Origin: Kingdonia uniflora
Taxonomy: Eukaryota > Streptophyta > Magnoliopsida > Ranunculales > Circaeasteraceae
DNA length: 64,000 nt
Direction of reading: 5' to 3'
Assembly: GCA_014058105.1 (NCBI GenBank)
Contig: JACGCM010002205.1
Coordinates: forward strand, 558,001 to 622,000
Every line of letters begins with the position of its first letter. Positions within the stretch are counted from its first letter, which is position 1. Under the pieces are notes generated by a model. That model was given only the letters and a program-made list of their open reading frames with translations, was not told the origin of the DNA and searched no databases. Below, in pieces: positions 22,640-32,560 of the stretch. Both the position numbers and the translations under genes were made by a program.

Positions 22640-23740
22640 GTCTCTAGCTTACTTCTTATGCTCAGCCATAATCACTACAATGACCAGCTTTGAACTACTA
22701 CTCTGAAGCCCAACATTGCTCACTTCCTTCTTAGTTCTACCCTTAGCTTGACCATTACTCCGAAGCCCCACTTTCTCAGCATCCGCATGCTCCACCTCCT
22801 TGCTATTTTTCCCTGTAAAAACTGAATTTGGTATTTCATCTATCCCCATCTTGCTAAGTTCCATAGCACCTTTAGCCATCTTTTGAGTTTATATCTTGGA
22901 CTTCCCCTTCACTGGACTTACAACATCCTTTTCTTTCCCTTTCATCCCTTGCATGATTTTTTCATCAATCATTATAGGCTTTAACCTGGTGCAATTGATT
23001 TTGTTGTGTCCTTGCAGACTACAATATGTATAAAATTTGGGTAATTTCTCATACAACACTGTTTGCTCCAATTGTGTGGTTTTAGTAAGAGCAATCCCAA
23101 CTTTTGAAGGTAAGGTCTTAGTTAAATCAACTTCAGCACAAACCCTTACCATACTAGGCTATAAAGCAACAAAGTAGTTGGATCAGTGCTTAGGTACCTC
23201 CCTTGCGTAAGCAGACCATTGTTTTGATGGCATAGTCTCAGACCAGGAAACTTGATCCAAACTAGATCCTAGGAAGAATTAAGGCTTTAGTGACATCACT
23301 CTCTCTGACTCAATCTTTGCCATGGTGTGGATGAAATCCAATGTAGCAACCTTTGGTTTCTCCAGTAAACCCCATTTGGAATTGATACTGGTTTCAATGC
23401 CATCAACTATTGGTCTCCCCGCTGGAAAACTTATCACTAATGTGGCAGCAAAAGCCGCTTCAACCCTGACAATATCATCTGGTGAGAAAGAGATTATAAG
23501 CATTCCTTCTTTGATAGCGACTCTAGTGGTGGGTGTGAACTCCTCGGGCACCAGTTTCACTATAGAGGGTGCTGCAACACTTACAAAAGATGGCATGTTG
23601 GTGAGATTTGTGAAAGGTGCAACCTCCTTGGTCGTGACTGAAGATAGAGGTTGGAGAAGATTGGATGGTAAGGAATGGGCGGTTGGTGGGGTGGGGGTGG
23701 ATGTCAAAGGCGTAGAGAAAGTTGAGCTGGTGGAAGCCAT
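22640..23740 (-). pseudogene. LINE-A ORF1 remnant: DUF4283-like region plus zinc knuckle
   Basis: An ATG at 23740 starts MASTSSTFSTPLTSTPTPPT; the longer frame upstream uses a non-ATG start. A low-complexity Ser/Thr/Pro leader is followed by the DUF4283-like fold (EGMLIISFSPDDIVRVEAAF, INSKWGLLEKPKV). After a stop near 23280 the frame resumes with VCAEVDLTKTLPSKVGIAL and a CCHC zinc knuckle, YCSLQGHNKINC (near 23025-22985). A Lys-rich tail extends to about 22640. ORF1 proteins of this kind bind LINE RNA and form the retrotransposition particle. At least two stops interrupt it. Confidence 0.8.
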
Positions 23741-23969
23741 TGAGAAAAGCTTCGAGAGGAACAAAGAATGTAAAAAGAGTAAATTTAATTGAAGGCAAAA
23801 AAGGACAAAAAAAAGGAAAATTTTAGTATTCAATGAGATCATTTGAGAGAGATGGGAAGAGTTGGCTGCAGATCCAAGGTTTTAAAGATTCAAAGCCTAG
23901 GAGAAATTGGAGAGAGAAGGAAGAAACCCTAGGCGGCTAGGGTTAGGTTTTTTTTTCTTCAAAACCTCA

Positions 23970-24906
23970 GGAGGAGACTCTCGTGTCTTAAGGGCACAGA
24001 TCCCTGAGCACTCTATTGAGAGTATCAAACTCGATGGAGCTGGTAAGTTCACCTCCCAGACCTTTGATGATTATTGTTTGTCCATGGGAATTGATGTTGA
24101 ACATCCAGTACCCCCATGTGCATACCTAGAATGGTATGGCTGAAAATCTAATCAAGAGGATTCAAATGATCGCCCGACCTTTGTTACTGCAAACAAAACT
24201 TCCGGTCAGTGCTTTGGGCCGCAGTCTTGCAAGCCATATGCTCATTAGATTACAACCGACATCATATCTTAAGTTTTCCCCATTGCAACTAGTCATTGGA
24301 CAACAGCCAATAGTTTACCATCTGTACACTTTTGGTTGTGCGGTACAGGTCCCCATTGTGCCACCTCAACATACCAAGATGGATCCCCAGAGATGCCTTG
24401 AGATTTATGTGGAATATTATTCTCTAATGGTGACTAAATATTTGTTGAATGAAGGATTTTTGAATAGCCCAATTAGGCCATGCGTTTTCATTAAAAAGTC
24501 TGTCGCTGAATTTGTTATTATAGTTGTATATGTAGAAGACTTAAATATCATCGGGACTCCTGAGGAGATAATCCCTCGCCATCGAATACTTGAAGAAGGA
24601 ATTCGAGATGAAAGACCTCGGTCAAACTAAGTATTTTCTTGGTCACCAGGATGAGCATCTTAGTGGTGAAATTCTAGTATACTAGACGACATACACAGAG
24701 AGAGTGTTGAAATACTTTTACATGGATGCTGATCACCCGCTGAATACACCAATGGTCATTGAACATTTGTTTATCAAGACTAATCTATTCTGCCCCTTGG
24801 ATGACAGTAAAAAACTCATCAATCCTGAAATATCATATTTAGGAGCTATTGGTACTTTGTTATATCTTGCGGGTTGCACCAGACTTGACATTTCATTTGA
24901 CCTGGG
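23970..24906 (+). pseudogene. Ty1/copia fragment: integrase joined to reverse transcriptase
   Basis: From 23970 the frame reads IKLDGAGKFTSQTFDDYCLS, then AENLIKRIQMIARPLL and FGCAVQVPIVPPQHTKMDPQ, which is the second half of a copia integrase core. It passes almost directly into reverse transcriptase from about 24440: RPCVFIKKSVAEFVIIVVYV, then EDLNIIG where family members have a YVDDLNIIG-like block, so one catalytic Asp is Glu. LKYFYMDADHPLNTPM and YLGAIGTLLYLAGCTRLDIS follow. The sequence between integrase and reverse transcriptase is deleted, the integrase zinc finger, gag and LTRs are absent, and frameshifts occur near 24115 and 24600. Confidence 0.85.
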
Positions 24907-24909
24907 AGG

Positions 24910-25000
24910 TTATCTCCCAATTAACATTATCTCCCAATAAACGTAGTCTTTATATGGTACAACCCATTCGTTAACCCTCAGATTATAACCATGACAGGAT
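24910..25000. other. Junction between the copia fragment and the actin-related pseudogene
   Basis: It contains a short inverted repeat (GGGAGGTTATCTCCC) and no gene. Confidence 0.4.
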
Positions 25001-25002
25001 AT

Positions 25003-25560
25003 TGATCTAACATTTATTGCCAACTCAGAGGCGGGTGCCTTTCAAACAATCACTGAGATTCCCAAATTTCGCCCTCTCACAGAGGAAGATTTTCAGATCA
25101 CCATCGGGGTTGAAAGATTCTGTTGCCCTGAAATACTTTTGCCGCCAAGAATGATTGGTGTTGATCAAGCAGACCTTGATGAGATGTGTAAAATCTTAAT
25201 AAGAAAATTGTCATCAAAGAATCATACTCTGGAGGAGAGAATGACGAGTTTATTCCTTATGACGGGCGGAAGTTGTCACTTTCCTGGTATGGCCGAGCAC
25301 TTAGAAACTGAAATTATAAAGATTTGCCATTTTGGAGCATTTATATAGTGCGTAGAGCTTCTGGTCCCATTCTTGATGCTTGGAGGGGAGCTGCTATGTA
25401 TGCCCGCTGCTCCACAGTTCTCCATGCAAACTTTTAGTAAGTAAGATTATTATGAAAAGGGTAAAGATTGGATCTGGGTTGCTGTTTCAGCTGCACCTAA
25501 TGAAGAAGGTGTTCTTGCCTACCCCTTCAGATACTGCAAGAACCGCTAAACAAAATCTGT
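25003..25560 (+). pseudogene. Actin-related protein fragment, ARP5-like C-terminal part
   Basis: The frame reads FRPLTEEDFQITIGVERFCC, PEILLPPRMIGVDQADLDEM, RKLSSKNHTLEERMTSLFLM, then TGGSCHFPGMAEHLETEI. After a break it continues as PILDAWRGAAMYA and APQFSMQTFSK. The pattern VERFRCPE-IxFxP-IGxDQAGxxE, LTGG-xxxPGM-ERLE and DAWRGAA is the C-terminal half of the actin fold as found in ARP5, a subunit of the INO80 chromatin remodelling complex. The first half of the protein is missing. A stop at 25347 and frameshifts near 25345-25420 break it. No intron interrupts the ~550 bases, so it may derive from a processed copy. Another nuclear actin-related protein remains possible. Confidence 0.6.
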
Positions 25561-25679
25561 TTAGAAAGAGTTGTAATTCCTTGTCAATACATCAATATTA
25601 CTCATGTCTACAAATAACATTTTTTTGTTCAATGCAAGAGTCTTATAAATATGTTATGTTTTTCAGCTTCATTAAGTGA

Positions 25680-27048
25680 TACTTTAGCTACCTTCCTAGA
25701 TTTTACCTTCAGTCTGTTAAAACTTAAAAATAACAAAGCTCAGGAGCACGCAACAGTTTTGACCTTTGATCTTTCAGAACTTCAAAATATCTAAGTTTAG
25801 GAGTATGCAACAGATGAAATTGCCGGAGAAAACATAAAAGGCAAAGCATTTCATGGCATGCTACCAAATACAAGAACTTCTTCCCTTCCGTGCCAGCTAC
25901 TTAATGTAGTTGTGTTATTTTGACATCCATCAAGGTAAAAAGTAATTAATAGTGATTTGTAGGGCGCCAGGAGGATCTGTCAGATTATCTCACGAAAGGA
26001 TGCCTCATAAATATCTCTTTGACTTGACTTATTGCTTGATTTTCTATCGATTTAAGAAAGGGTGTTTAGTAGTTAAGAATCTTTAATTACCATTAAAACA
26101 AGGCTAGACAGGTATTTGAAATAGTTTAAAGAAAGGAGTCATCGGATGATGATCGTATTCAATCCCTATCTTTGATAATGCACAAGATCAAGAAGAGTTG
26201 CTCTTGGACAATCGCAGTTTCATACACTTCTCATGATCCTTTCTAATTATATTAGAATAGTAGTTAAGATGGTGTAACCCGTTATATCTCTGATATATCT
26301 GCATATATCCTCTTTGTGATGGTTTTATATAGCAGTACAATTATCCTGTTGTTTCTCTTTGTGATAGCTTTATATTTTGTAGAATGCTGACATTTTCATC
26401 TTACAGTTGCAGGGAGGTTAATAACAAGTAATGAGCTAAAAGTTTCAAGATTTGATCAAAAGCCAAGAGAATTAATGTTTAGGAAAACCAGCTCCATACC
26501 TCAATAATGCTAATTCTGAAGCCAGTACCGAAGCTGCAAAAACTCTGAGGGCTACAGTATTACCAAAAAAAACAAGAGAACAAAGAAGGCAATCTGAACC
26601 CATTCACAAAAGCTACAACCACCATAATTTATTTTATTACTCCTAATACTATTTTAACTTTATGATCTAAGGATTAAGTTAAAGTTAAACACGCAGGAGA
26701 AACTGTAAGATGCTTCCATATAGATGAATGCGAATGTAATCTTTGATGATTGGGGCAGTATTTCTTTTGACTATTAAACTACGAAAAAGGTTATCTGCTT
26801 CGATACTTGTTTTGCCCATGGTCTGTAGAACCAAGTTTACCATTCTTTTGTACTAGATTTGAAGTGATCAATTATGAAACTTGTGCTTAGGTATATGTAT
26901 GTTGTTGACTAAGGTTCATAATTTATTCTCCTGACTAACTCTTAGCACATGTGAGATCCCGCAAACAACATGAGTAAGAGAATTTGCCTGAAAAGAAAAC
27001 TGAAGCCATAAATAGAGTGATAGATAAGCTCGGTGTACAATATTGAAT
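25680..27048. other. No recognisable gene
   Basis: AT-rich, with short frames only. It may contain degraded flank of the P450 fragment. Confidence 0.55.
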
Positions 27049-27440
27049 CTATTCATAAAGCTTTGAAGGGAGGCATGGAGTGAAGATGACATCAAGCGGG
27101 GTTGCTTTGGACATGGCGGTCCAACACTGTGGGGGGTCATATCAACTGGCATATCTGACGGCGTTGTCATCTCAAACCCATGAAGTAATCGGGCTAATGT
27201 CAAGTGCAAAACTTGGAGTGAATATGAGATCCCAGGACATGATCGCCTGCCCAATCCAAATGGTATCAGTTCAAAATGATGCCCCCTAACGTGTACATCT
27301 GCATGACTTGTTAGAAATCTCTCGGGTTGAAATTCCAAAGGGTCTGAGCATACACGTGGATCCCGATGTAGTTTTAATGTGTTGTTAAAACTTTGCAGCT
27401 TACTTGGATTGGGGGACTTCAAGTATGTCGTTCTTGGTGG
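27049..27440 (-). pseudogene. Cytochrome P450 C-terminal fragment, CYP82-like
   Basis: On the minus strand [20 protein letters not shown] is followed by [20 protein letters not shown] and then [20 protein letters not shown], which contains the heme-binding signature FxxGxRxCxG with the cysteine ligand kept. The run [20 protein letters not shown] is characteristic of CYP82 monooxygenases, which hydroxylate alkaloid, terpenoid or phenolic substrates on the endoplasmic reticulum. A frameshift near 27145 moves the last 25 or so residues ([19 protein letters not shown], stop at 27049) to another frame. The membrane anchor, I-helix and ExxR region are absent, so this is only the end of the last exon. 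Confidence 0.82.
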
Positions 27441-27449
27441 CCCTAGATA

Positions 27450-28074
27450 CCAGTAGTAATTTGCTTGATTTGCTTCTTCTTTTTTATTCTTGTTAGTTCT
27501 TTTACGTTCTCAATATTATCATTAATCTGAAATTGCTTTGTACAGTACTTGCAGCATTGTTGACTTCCTTATAAACCAGTTCCACTCTAACATCAGTTAC
27601 ATCATCCCTTAATTTCTTAATATTCAGGCACAGTCTACCACCAATCCAGTTTGATTATGCTTTGTAATTCATAATATCCACAACTTTTTGAGAGTCATTT
27701 CTTATGATAAGTATCAATATTAAGGTTCCCAACTGACTTTGGTATATAGCTTGTAACTTGTGAATTAGTAAGTTCTAACCAGGCACACAAAAAGCATATG
27801 CCTCAATTGAATCACCATCACAATTTCTAATTAACCTTGCTGGCCTGGTTGATGTTATTATTGATATAACAATCTACCACTTATTACTGACAATTTCATT
27901 TGCTCTGAATAGCATATTCATAATTTTGATTTATTGCTTGACAATATGCCTTCACACCTGCGTGTCTTGCTTGAGGATGATGCGAGGGATAAAAAATGTT
28001 ATAAATTGTAATTCTTCAATTCTTTAATTCATTTCAGTCAGGGTTAAGCGGGAATCATACTCTTCATTGTTAAT
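27450..28074. other. No recognisable gene
   Basis: AT-rich. No frame with a domain on either strand. Confidence 0.5.
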
Positions 28075-28258
28075 TGTTGGGGCCCGAGCCCCTATTGTAC
28101 CGATATTGTCCCGACATTTACCACCTAGTATAAGCTAGGCGTGGGGCATTATCTGAAAAGGCCTCAGTGCAATTTAATAGTCCGTATCTTCTTATATTCT
28201 TGTGTTATACCACATCTTTAACCAATGTGGGACTAACTTTGATCCACCAATCTTAAAA
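28075..28258 (-). repeat. TRIM LTR, left copy (3' LTR in element orientation)
   Basis: Direct repeat of 28511-28694 with a modest number of differences. Confidence 0.88.
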
Positions 28259-28496
28259 ATCTCTACCTTGGATCAAACTCCGTTAGTTCTCAATTGTCCA
28301 CCGCCAGCGATACAATTAGATACGCCCACCAACAATCTTCACCTTGGTTTAAGCTCCCGTAGTGCACCATCTCACCTAAGATCCATGTGCAGTAACTTAT
28401 CTGCTTCGCCCAAGCATTGCATTTTCTCTACACATCTATGTTCTACCCTGAGCACTCGCCAATCACAGTGGACTATGTTTCCCAGCCGAACCATCA

Positions 28497-28508
28497 GCTC
28501 TGACACCA
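28497..28508 (-). promoter_or_regulatory. TRIM primer binding site
   Basis: Minus-strand TGGTGTCAGAGC differs from the plant initiator tRNA-Met complement TGGTATCAGAGC at one base and lies two bases inside the LTR, which sets the orientation of the element. Confidence 0.8.
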
Positions 28509-28510
28509 TT

Positions 28511-28694
28511 TGTTGGGTCCCGAACCCCTATTGCACCGACATTGCCCCCACCTTTACCACCTAGTATGAGCTAGGTGTGGGGTTTTATCTAAAAAGGCCT
28601 CGGTACAATTTAATAGTCTGTATCATCTTATATTCTTGTGTTATACCAAATCTTTAACCAATGTGGGACTAACTTTGATCCACCAATCTTAACA
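28511..28694 (-). repeat. TRIM LTR, right copy (5' LTR in element orientation)
   Basis: Direct repeat of 28075-28258. Confidence 0.88.
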
Positions 28695-29445
28695 TTAACT
28701 ACTTGTCTATATGGCTCTTTATATTGCCAAATTGAGATCAATTACATTTTGCTTCTACTGTTCCATCATCTCTATTCTAAATAAGTGTATTGTACAATTT
28801 CGTTATGGGAATATGATCCACGACTAGATTTAAGCACGTTGAGCAACATCAACCCAACTAAATGACCCCTTCTCTTACAATCTCAAAAAACAGTTCTTCC
28901 AGCTCTACAGCTTCACACATTTGATATAATTTGTACCTATATGGTTCTTTCAATATCAAGTATATAAACATACTTAACAAAAAAACCAAATCTTCACATC
29001 TACTAAAGCATCTCTTACACACAAAACCAACAAAAAAAATGTTCTAAACATCTCTTTAGCTATCTCTCCAACTTCACATAATCACCACTATAACAATAAC
29101 AAATATGGTCTATTGCAAACAACCCCAAATTTGAACCTCAACTAATGTGGCTCAACAATAATCCATGTTCGTGATGAAGGGTGCCCTGCAATAATCCAAT
29201 TAATATATGCTCCCAATTTGGTTTACAATTTAAAACACATATGTTTATGAGGAAAGCACTTGGATTGATTTTTGTTATAATTCTCAACATTGGTACTAAA
29301 ATGCATGTATTATACATATCAAGTTTAAATCAAACAAAACAAATCTTATTCAAGATGCACCAAGAAAATAACAGATATCAATAAACATATGTCTAGATAT
29401 ACATGAAACTTTATAATAAAAAAGCAAACAACAAGTTTCTTCAAA
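28695..29445. other. No recognisable gene
   Basis: AT-rich. Short frames without domains. Confidence 0.5.
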
Positions 29446-29781
29446 TCAAACCACCACTTCATCAAGTTCTTCCATAATCTTAAACCAATATTTAGACTCA
29501 GTCTTATAGAGACGTTTGATCCTATAATCCATTTCCTTGTAATATTTCTCCTCATCAAATAAATCATCAGTCAAAATTGTTACAATGTCCATTGCATCCG
29601 CTCGGCATATTGGGCATCTCAATGGCTTATCTTTTTCCACGAAAATCACCTTGGAAATACATCGAATATGAAATATATAATAACATTTAAGTTTGCATAA
29701 AAATCGTACCTCACTCACTTTATCAAAGCATATACAACAACATTCCTCTTCGCTAAGGACGTCTCGGCCGCTTTTAACCAC
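29446..29781 (-). pseudogene. RING-type zinc finger protein, probably a broken E3 ligase
   Basis: The minus-strand frame contains CCICFDKVSEVRFLCKLKCY, then IFHIRCISKVI and LRCPICRADAMDI. This matches a RING finger (CxxC, CxH, HxxC, CPxC) except that the fourth ligand, His in the usual C-G-H, is Tyr (KCYY). An acidic, helix-prone tail (DEEKYYKEMDYRIKRLYKTE) ends at a stop at 29446. The frame opens only with a GTG at 29781 and there is a stop just upstream, so the start or first exon is missing. RING proteins bring ubiquitin-conjugating enzymes to targets; the lost ligand and missing start argue that this copy is dead or partial. Confidence 0.6.
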
Positions 29782-29799
29782 AGTTCAAAATCAACATTT

Positions 29800-30271
29800 T
29801 CTCCCAGATTTCTATTATTCTTACGCACCTTCTGATCTCAAATCATTAACTTCCTTACATGATAATAATAAAAAACAAAATATGTTCGACACAAATTTGT
29901 ACTCAATAGAATCAACCCTAGGTAAGTCCATATTTACCTACAATAACAACGATTCATACATTGGTTAATCAATAGACAGTGACATAAACCAAATAAAAAT
30001 CATGAACATAAGAAAGTAAAAATAGCTTACTCTTAACTTTATAAGCTTCAAGTAAGAAATCTGCTTCTTTGATAAAGAAGAGGAAATATGAAGAGACCTG
30101 AGGAAATTTTTTAAAAATAGAAGTTTTTGTTGAAAAGAGAGATTTTAGGAACCAAATAAAAACATTCTCCCCAATGAAGTAGACAATATGTATTTAGGCT
30201 CTGGTTTTGACCCATATACTAAAAGCCCCCCAAAAAACACACTACATTGAATTGGTTTTTAGATATGACTT
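29800..30271. other. No recognisable gene
   Basis: AT-rich. It might hold the missing 5' part of the RING pseudogene, but no clear exon is seen. Confidence 0.4.
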
Positions 30272-30808
30272 TGTTACTGCAAGAAATACCCCAAGATGAT
30301 AACACAAGATGATTATCTCAATTTTATGAGATTACAAAAAGTAGAAATGGCACCTCAATCTTGGGCAAAGTGGTAACAATGTAGGCACATCAATATTTGG
30401 TAAAGGAAAGAGTTCAGGCTTAAGCAATGTAGGTACTTCAAACTTGGGCAATGTGGGTACTTTAAGCTTGGGCAATGTGGACACCTCAATCTTGGGCAAA
30501 GTAGTAAGTTCAGGCTTTCGGAGTGTTGGCATTTCAACCTTGTTACTGCAAGAAATACCCCAAGATGATAGTACAAGATGATTATCTCAATTTTATGAGA
30601 TTACAAAAAGTAGAAATGGCACCTCAATCTTGGGTAAAGTGGTAACAATGTAGGCACATCAATATTTGGTAAAGGAAAGAGTTCAGGCTTAAGCAATGTA
30701 GGCACTTCAAACTTGGGCAATGTGGGTACTTTAAGTTTGGGCAATGTGGACACCTCAATCTTGGGCAAAGTAGCAAGTTCAGGCTTTCGGAGTGTTGGCA
30801 TTTCAACC
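30272..30808. repeat. Tandem duplication, two copies of about 268 bp
   Basis: 30272-30539 and 30540-30808 both run from TTACTGCAAGAAATACCCC to GTTGGCATTTCAACCTTG with few differences. The unit covers part of the PELPK-like reading frame and its downstream flank. Confidence 0.9.
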
Positions 30809-30870
30809 TTGGGCAAAAGGGTTACTTCAGGCTTTGGGAGGGTATGCACTTCAATCTTGGGCGAATGTTA
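30330..30870 (-). pseudogene. PELPK-like proline-rich repeat protein fragment
   Basis: The minus strand encodes imperfect 10-12 residue repeats such as PKPEVTLLPK, LRKPELATLPKIEV, LPKLKVPTLPKFEV and LLKPELFPLP. Repeats of Pro-Glu-Leu/Val-Pro-Lys type are typical of small secreted cell-wall proteins of the PELPK1 kind. A stop lies just upstream (near 30870) and there is no signal peptide. Each copy ends in a frame that runs off the repeat, so this is a piece of a repeat array and not a gene. The 268-bp tandem duplication copied it a second time. Confidence 0.6.
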
Positions 30871-31417
30871 CAATTAAACTTAATCTATAAGTATATATCA
30901 AAAAAATTGGTTAAATAACAACAAATACAATTTTATTAACAATGAAACCACCCATCAACTACATTTTCTAACCTGGTATTTATGCAAGGAGTATAAATGG
31001 ATTTACTTTAGATAAACTGTGGATCTGGGTGTTAGAGGTACAGGAGCAGGTAGAATCTTGACAACCTTGAGCAAATGTTTTAAAATAGACCAGCATCAAG
31101 CCGCCTTGTTAGCCAGCATTAAAAATAAATAATCCTGTGCCTAATGATTATAATAAAACATCCAACGTGTCATTTTTGAATCAGACCTTCGATACAATCA
31201 CCTATCTTGTCTAGGAGACAATGTATAATGCCATTCATGCAATTTTTTCTTATTTTTGAGTCAATGGTTACATTTAAAGGAACATGGTGTAACAGAGCGT
31301 TGGTGCCTCATGTCTCCCCTTATTTTCCCAATATATATTTTGTGTTAAGGAGGAGACTCAACTCAAATTCTCTTATACACTCTAGAGTATATCCAACTTT
31401 TAAATTTTGTATTATTA
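30871..31417. other. No recognisable gene
   Basis: AT-rich; short frames only. Confidence 0.5.
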
Positions 31418-32023
31418 TCTAAAATATACCTATAAAATTGATTACGTTTATAATTCAAATCGGCCGTCCATTTCCGAGATGCAAGCAAATTTGGCTGAAA
31501 AAATGGGCCTCGGCCGTCGTATCTAAACATTTGTCCGAAAAATCAATCCCATCCATTTATTACCCAAGTCATCTCGATGCTACTCGAATTAGCTTAATCT
31601 AACAATGAGTGAGCGTTGAAAACCCCCAATTTTTAGGGTTTTAATTTCTCCAAAATCATCCATTCTTTAACAATCAAACATGGAGCTTCTCAGCATTGAA
31701 CCTCAAGAACTAAAATTCCCATGTTAGAATTCCCAATTTCAGTCCTTAATTTGGTTTTCTAGGGTTTTGCGTGTTTATTTTTGATCATTTCGATGAATTG
31801 TTGTTAGGGTTTTGTTTGGGTCAAGTAATTGTGTAATCAAAATACTCAATTCAAGATTTATTACGGAATTCTTAAAGGAGACGCATTGAGATCAAGTTTT
31901 GGTCGTTGCGTTTGTTAAGTATCCTCAATTCTCTATTCAAATTTTTGATTTGCTCTCCCAATATGTTTGGATTGATCACTTTGTTTCTTAGTAGAATTGC
32001 ATACGGTTGGTATAATATTATTG

Positions 32024-32024
<1 letters not shown>
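31418..32024 (+). repeat. Dispersed repeat, copy B: possible Helitron 5' end
   Basis: It starts A|TCTAAAATATACC and from about 31480 matches copy A (18510 onward): GAGATGCAAGCAAATTTGG, AAACATTTGTCCGAAAAA, CTCGAATTAGCTTAATC, and 31804-32020 closely matches 18716-18935. Exon-like pieces of other genes follow on the same strand, as in gene-capturing Helitrons. Neither copy has a recognised 3' terminus. Confidence 0.6.

Positions 32025-32075
<51 letters not shown>
32025..32075. repeat. (TA)n microsatellite
   Basis: About 25 TA units, starting where the similarity between copies A and B ends. Confidence 0.95.
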
Positions 32076-32077
<2 letters not shown>

Positions 32078-32210
32078 TTGCTGCCCCTTCATGCATATAT
32101 CTCTTGTTGCATCAGCAATGGTACTAATTCTCCCCTTTTTGTGTAATTAACAGTTGAGGATTATTGAATATTTTAATTAACTGAAACATTTTTTCCCCTT
32201 CCCTAATTAG

Positions 32211-32560
32211 GATTGGGTCCCGAGTATTTCAGTCTCTTACTTCAGAGCAATTGTGGTGTTAGCATTTTGGATTTCATTCCAAGAGTTGAAGAAGAAACTC
32301 CACATATCAGCCTTAATCGTTTAAATCAGGTTTGCACCCGTTTTATACATCATAGGCATTGTGTATCACTAGGGGGTCGGATGCTGCAATCCCAGAACTT
32401 TCTTGTTTCGATGAACCAATATAAATACTAATTATATCGCTTATTACTTCTTTTGTTGCAGACCCCTAGGTCTCCCATAGCAACATTAAATTCTGAAAGT
32501 AGAAAAAGTTATAAGCGAATTATACTTGTCTGTGATGTATCCACAGAGAACAATATCAAG
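32211..32560 (+). pseudogene. Two exons of an unrecognised plant gene
   Basis: 32211-32329 follows a CCTAATTAG acceptor and encodes LGPEYFSLLLQSNCGVSILD and more, ending at CAG|GT. 32462-32560 follows TTTTGTTGCAG and encodes TPRSPIATLNSESRKSYKRI and more, ending at AAG|GTAAGA. The phases fit (both begin and end at codon borders at the shared junction), so the two exons would join in frame. I do not recognise the family. Further exon-like pieces at about 33180-33257 and 33365-33460 have plausible splice sites but unclear frames. No start or end of a gene is visible. Confidence 0.45.

Larger units (their letters stand above)
19414..23850 (-). mobile_element. Degenerate non-LTR retrotransposon (LINE, L1 type), LINE-A
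   Basis: On the minus strand ORF1 (about 23740-22640) precedes an endonuclease and reverse transcriptase frame (about 22390-19414), the order found in plant L1-type LINEs. No poly-A tail (a poly-T run on the plus strand) is visible near 19300-19414, so the 3' end is missing or rearranged. The 5' end probably lies between 23850 and 23960. Many stops show it is dead. No target duplication could be identified. Confidence 0.82.
28075..28694 (-). mobile_element. TRIM (terminal-repeat retrotransposon in miniature)
   Basis: Two direct repeats of 184 bp (28075-28258 and 28511-28694) flank a 252-bp core without a coding frame. Read on the minus strand the LTR begins TGTTAAGATTGGTGGATC and ends GGGACCCAACA, giving TGTT...AACA ends. 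Two bases after the right-hand LTR is a primer binding site, TGGTGTCAGAGC, close to the initiator tRNA-Met type. The flanks TTAAT (left) and TTAAC (right) form a 4-of-5 target duplication. Small size, lack of genes and a primer binding site define a TRIM, which must use enzymes from another element. Confidence 0.88.

Noticed and set aside
23322..23792. Plus-strand frame of 156 codons
   Set aside because: It is antisense to LINE-A ORF1, whose motifs are clear on the minus strand.
28202..28564. Plus-strand frame of 120 codons
   Set aside because: It lies within the TRIM and spans LTR sequence and the non-coding core. It has no domain.
31872..32127. Frames through the (TA)n microsatellite (YIYIYI repeats)
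   Set aside because: They are translated simple repeats.
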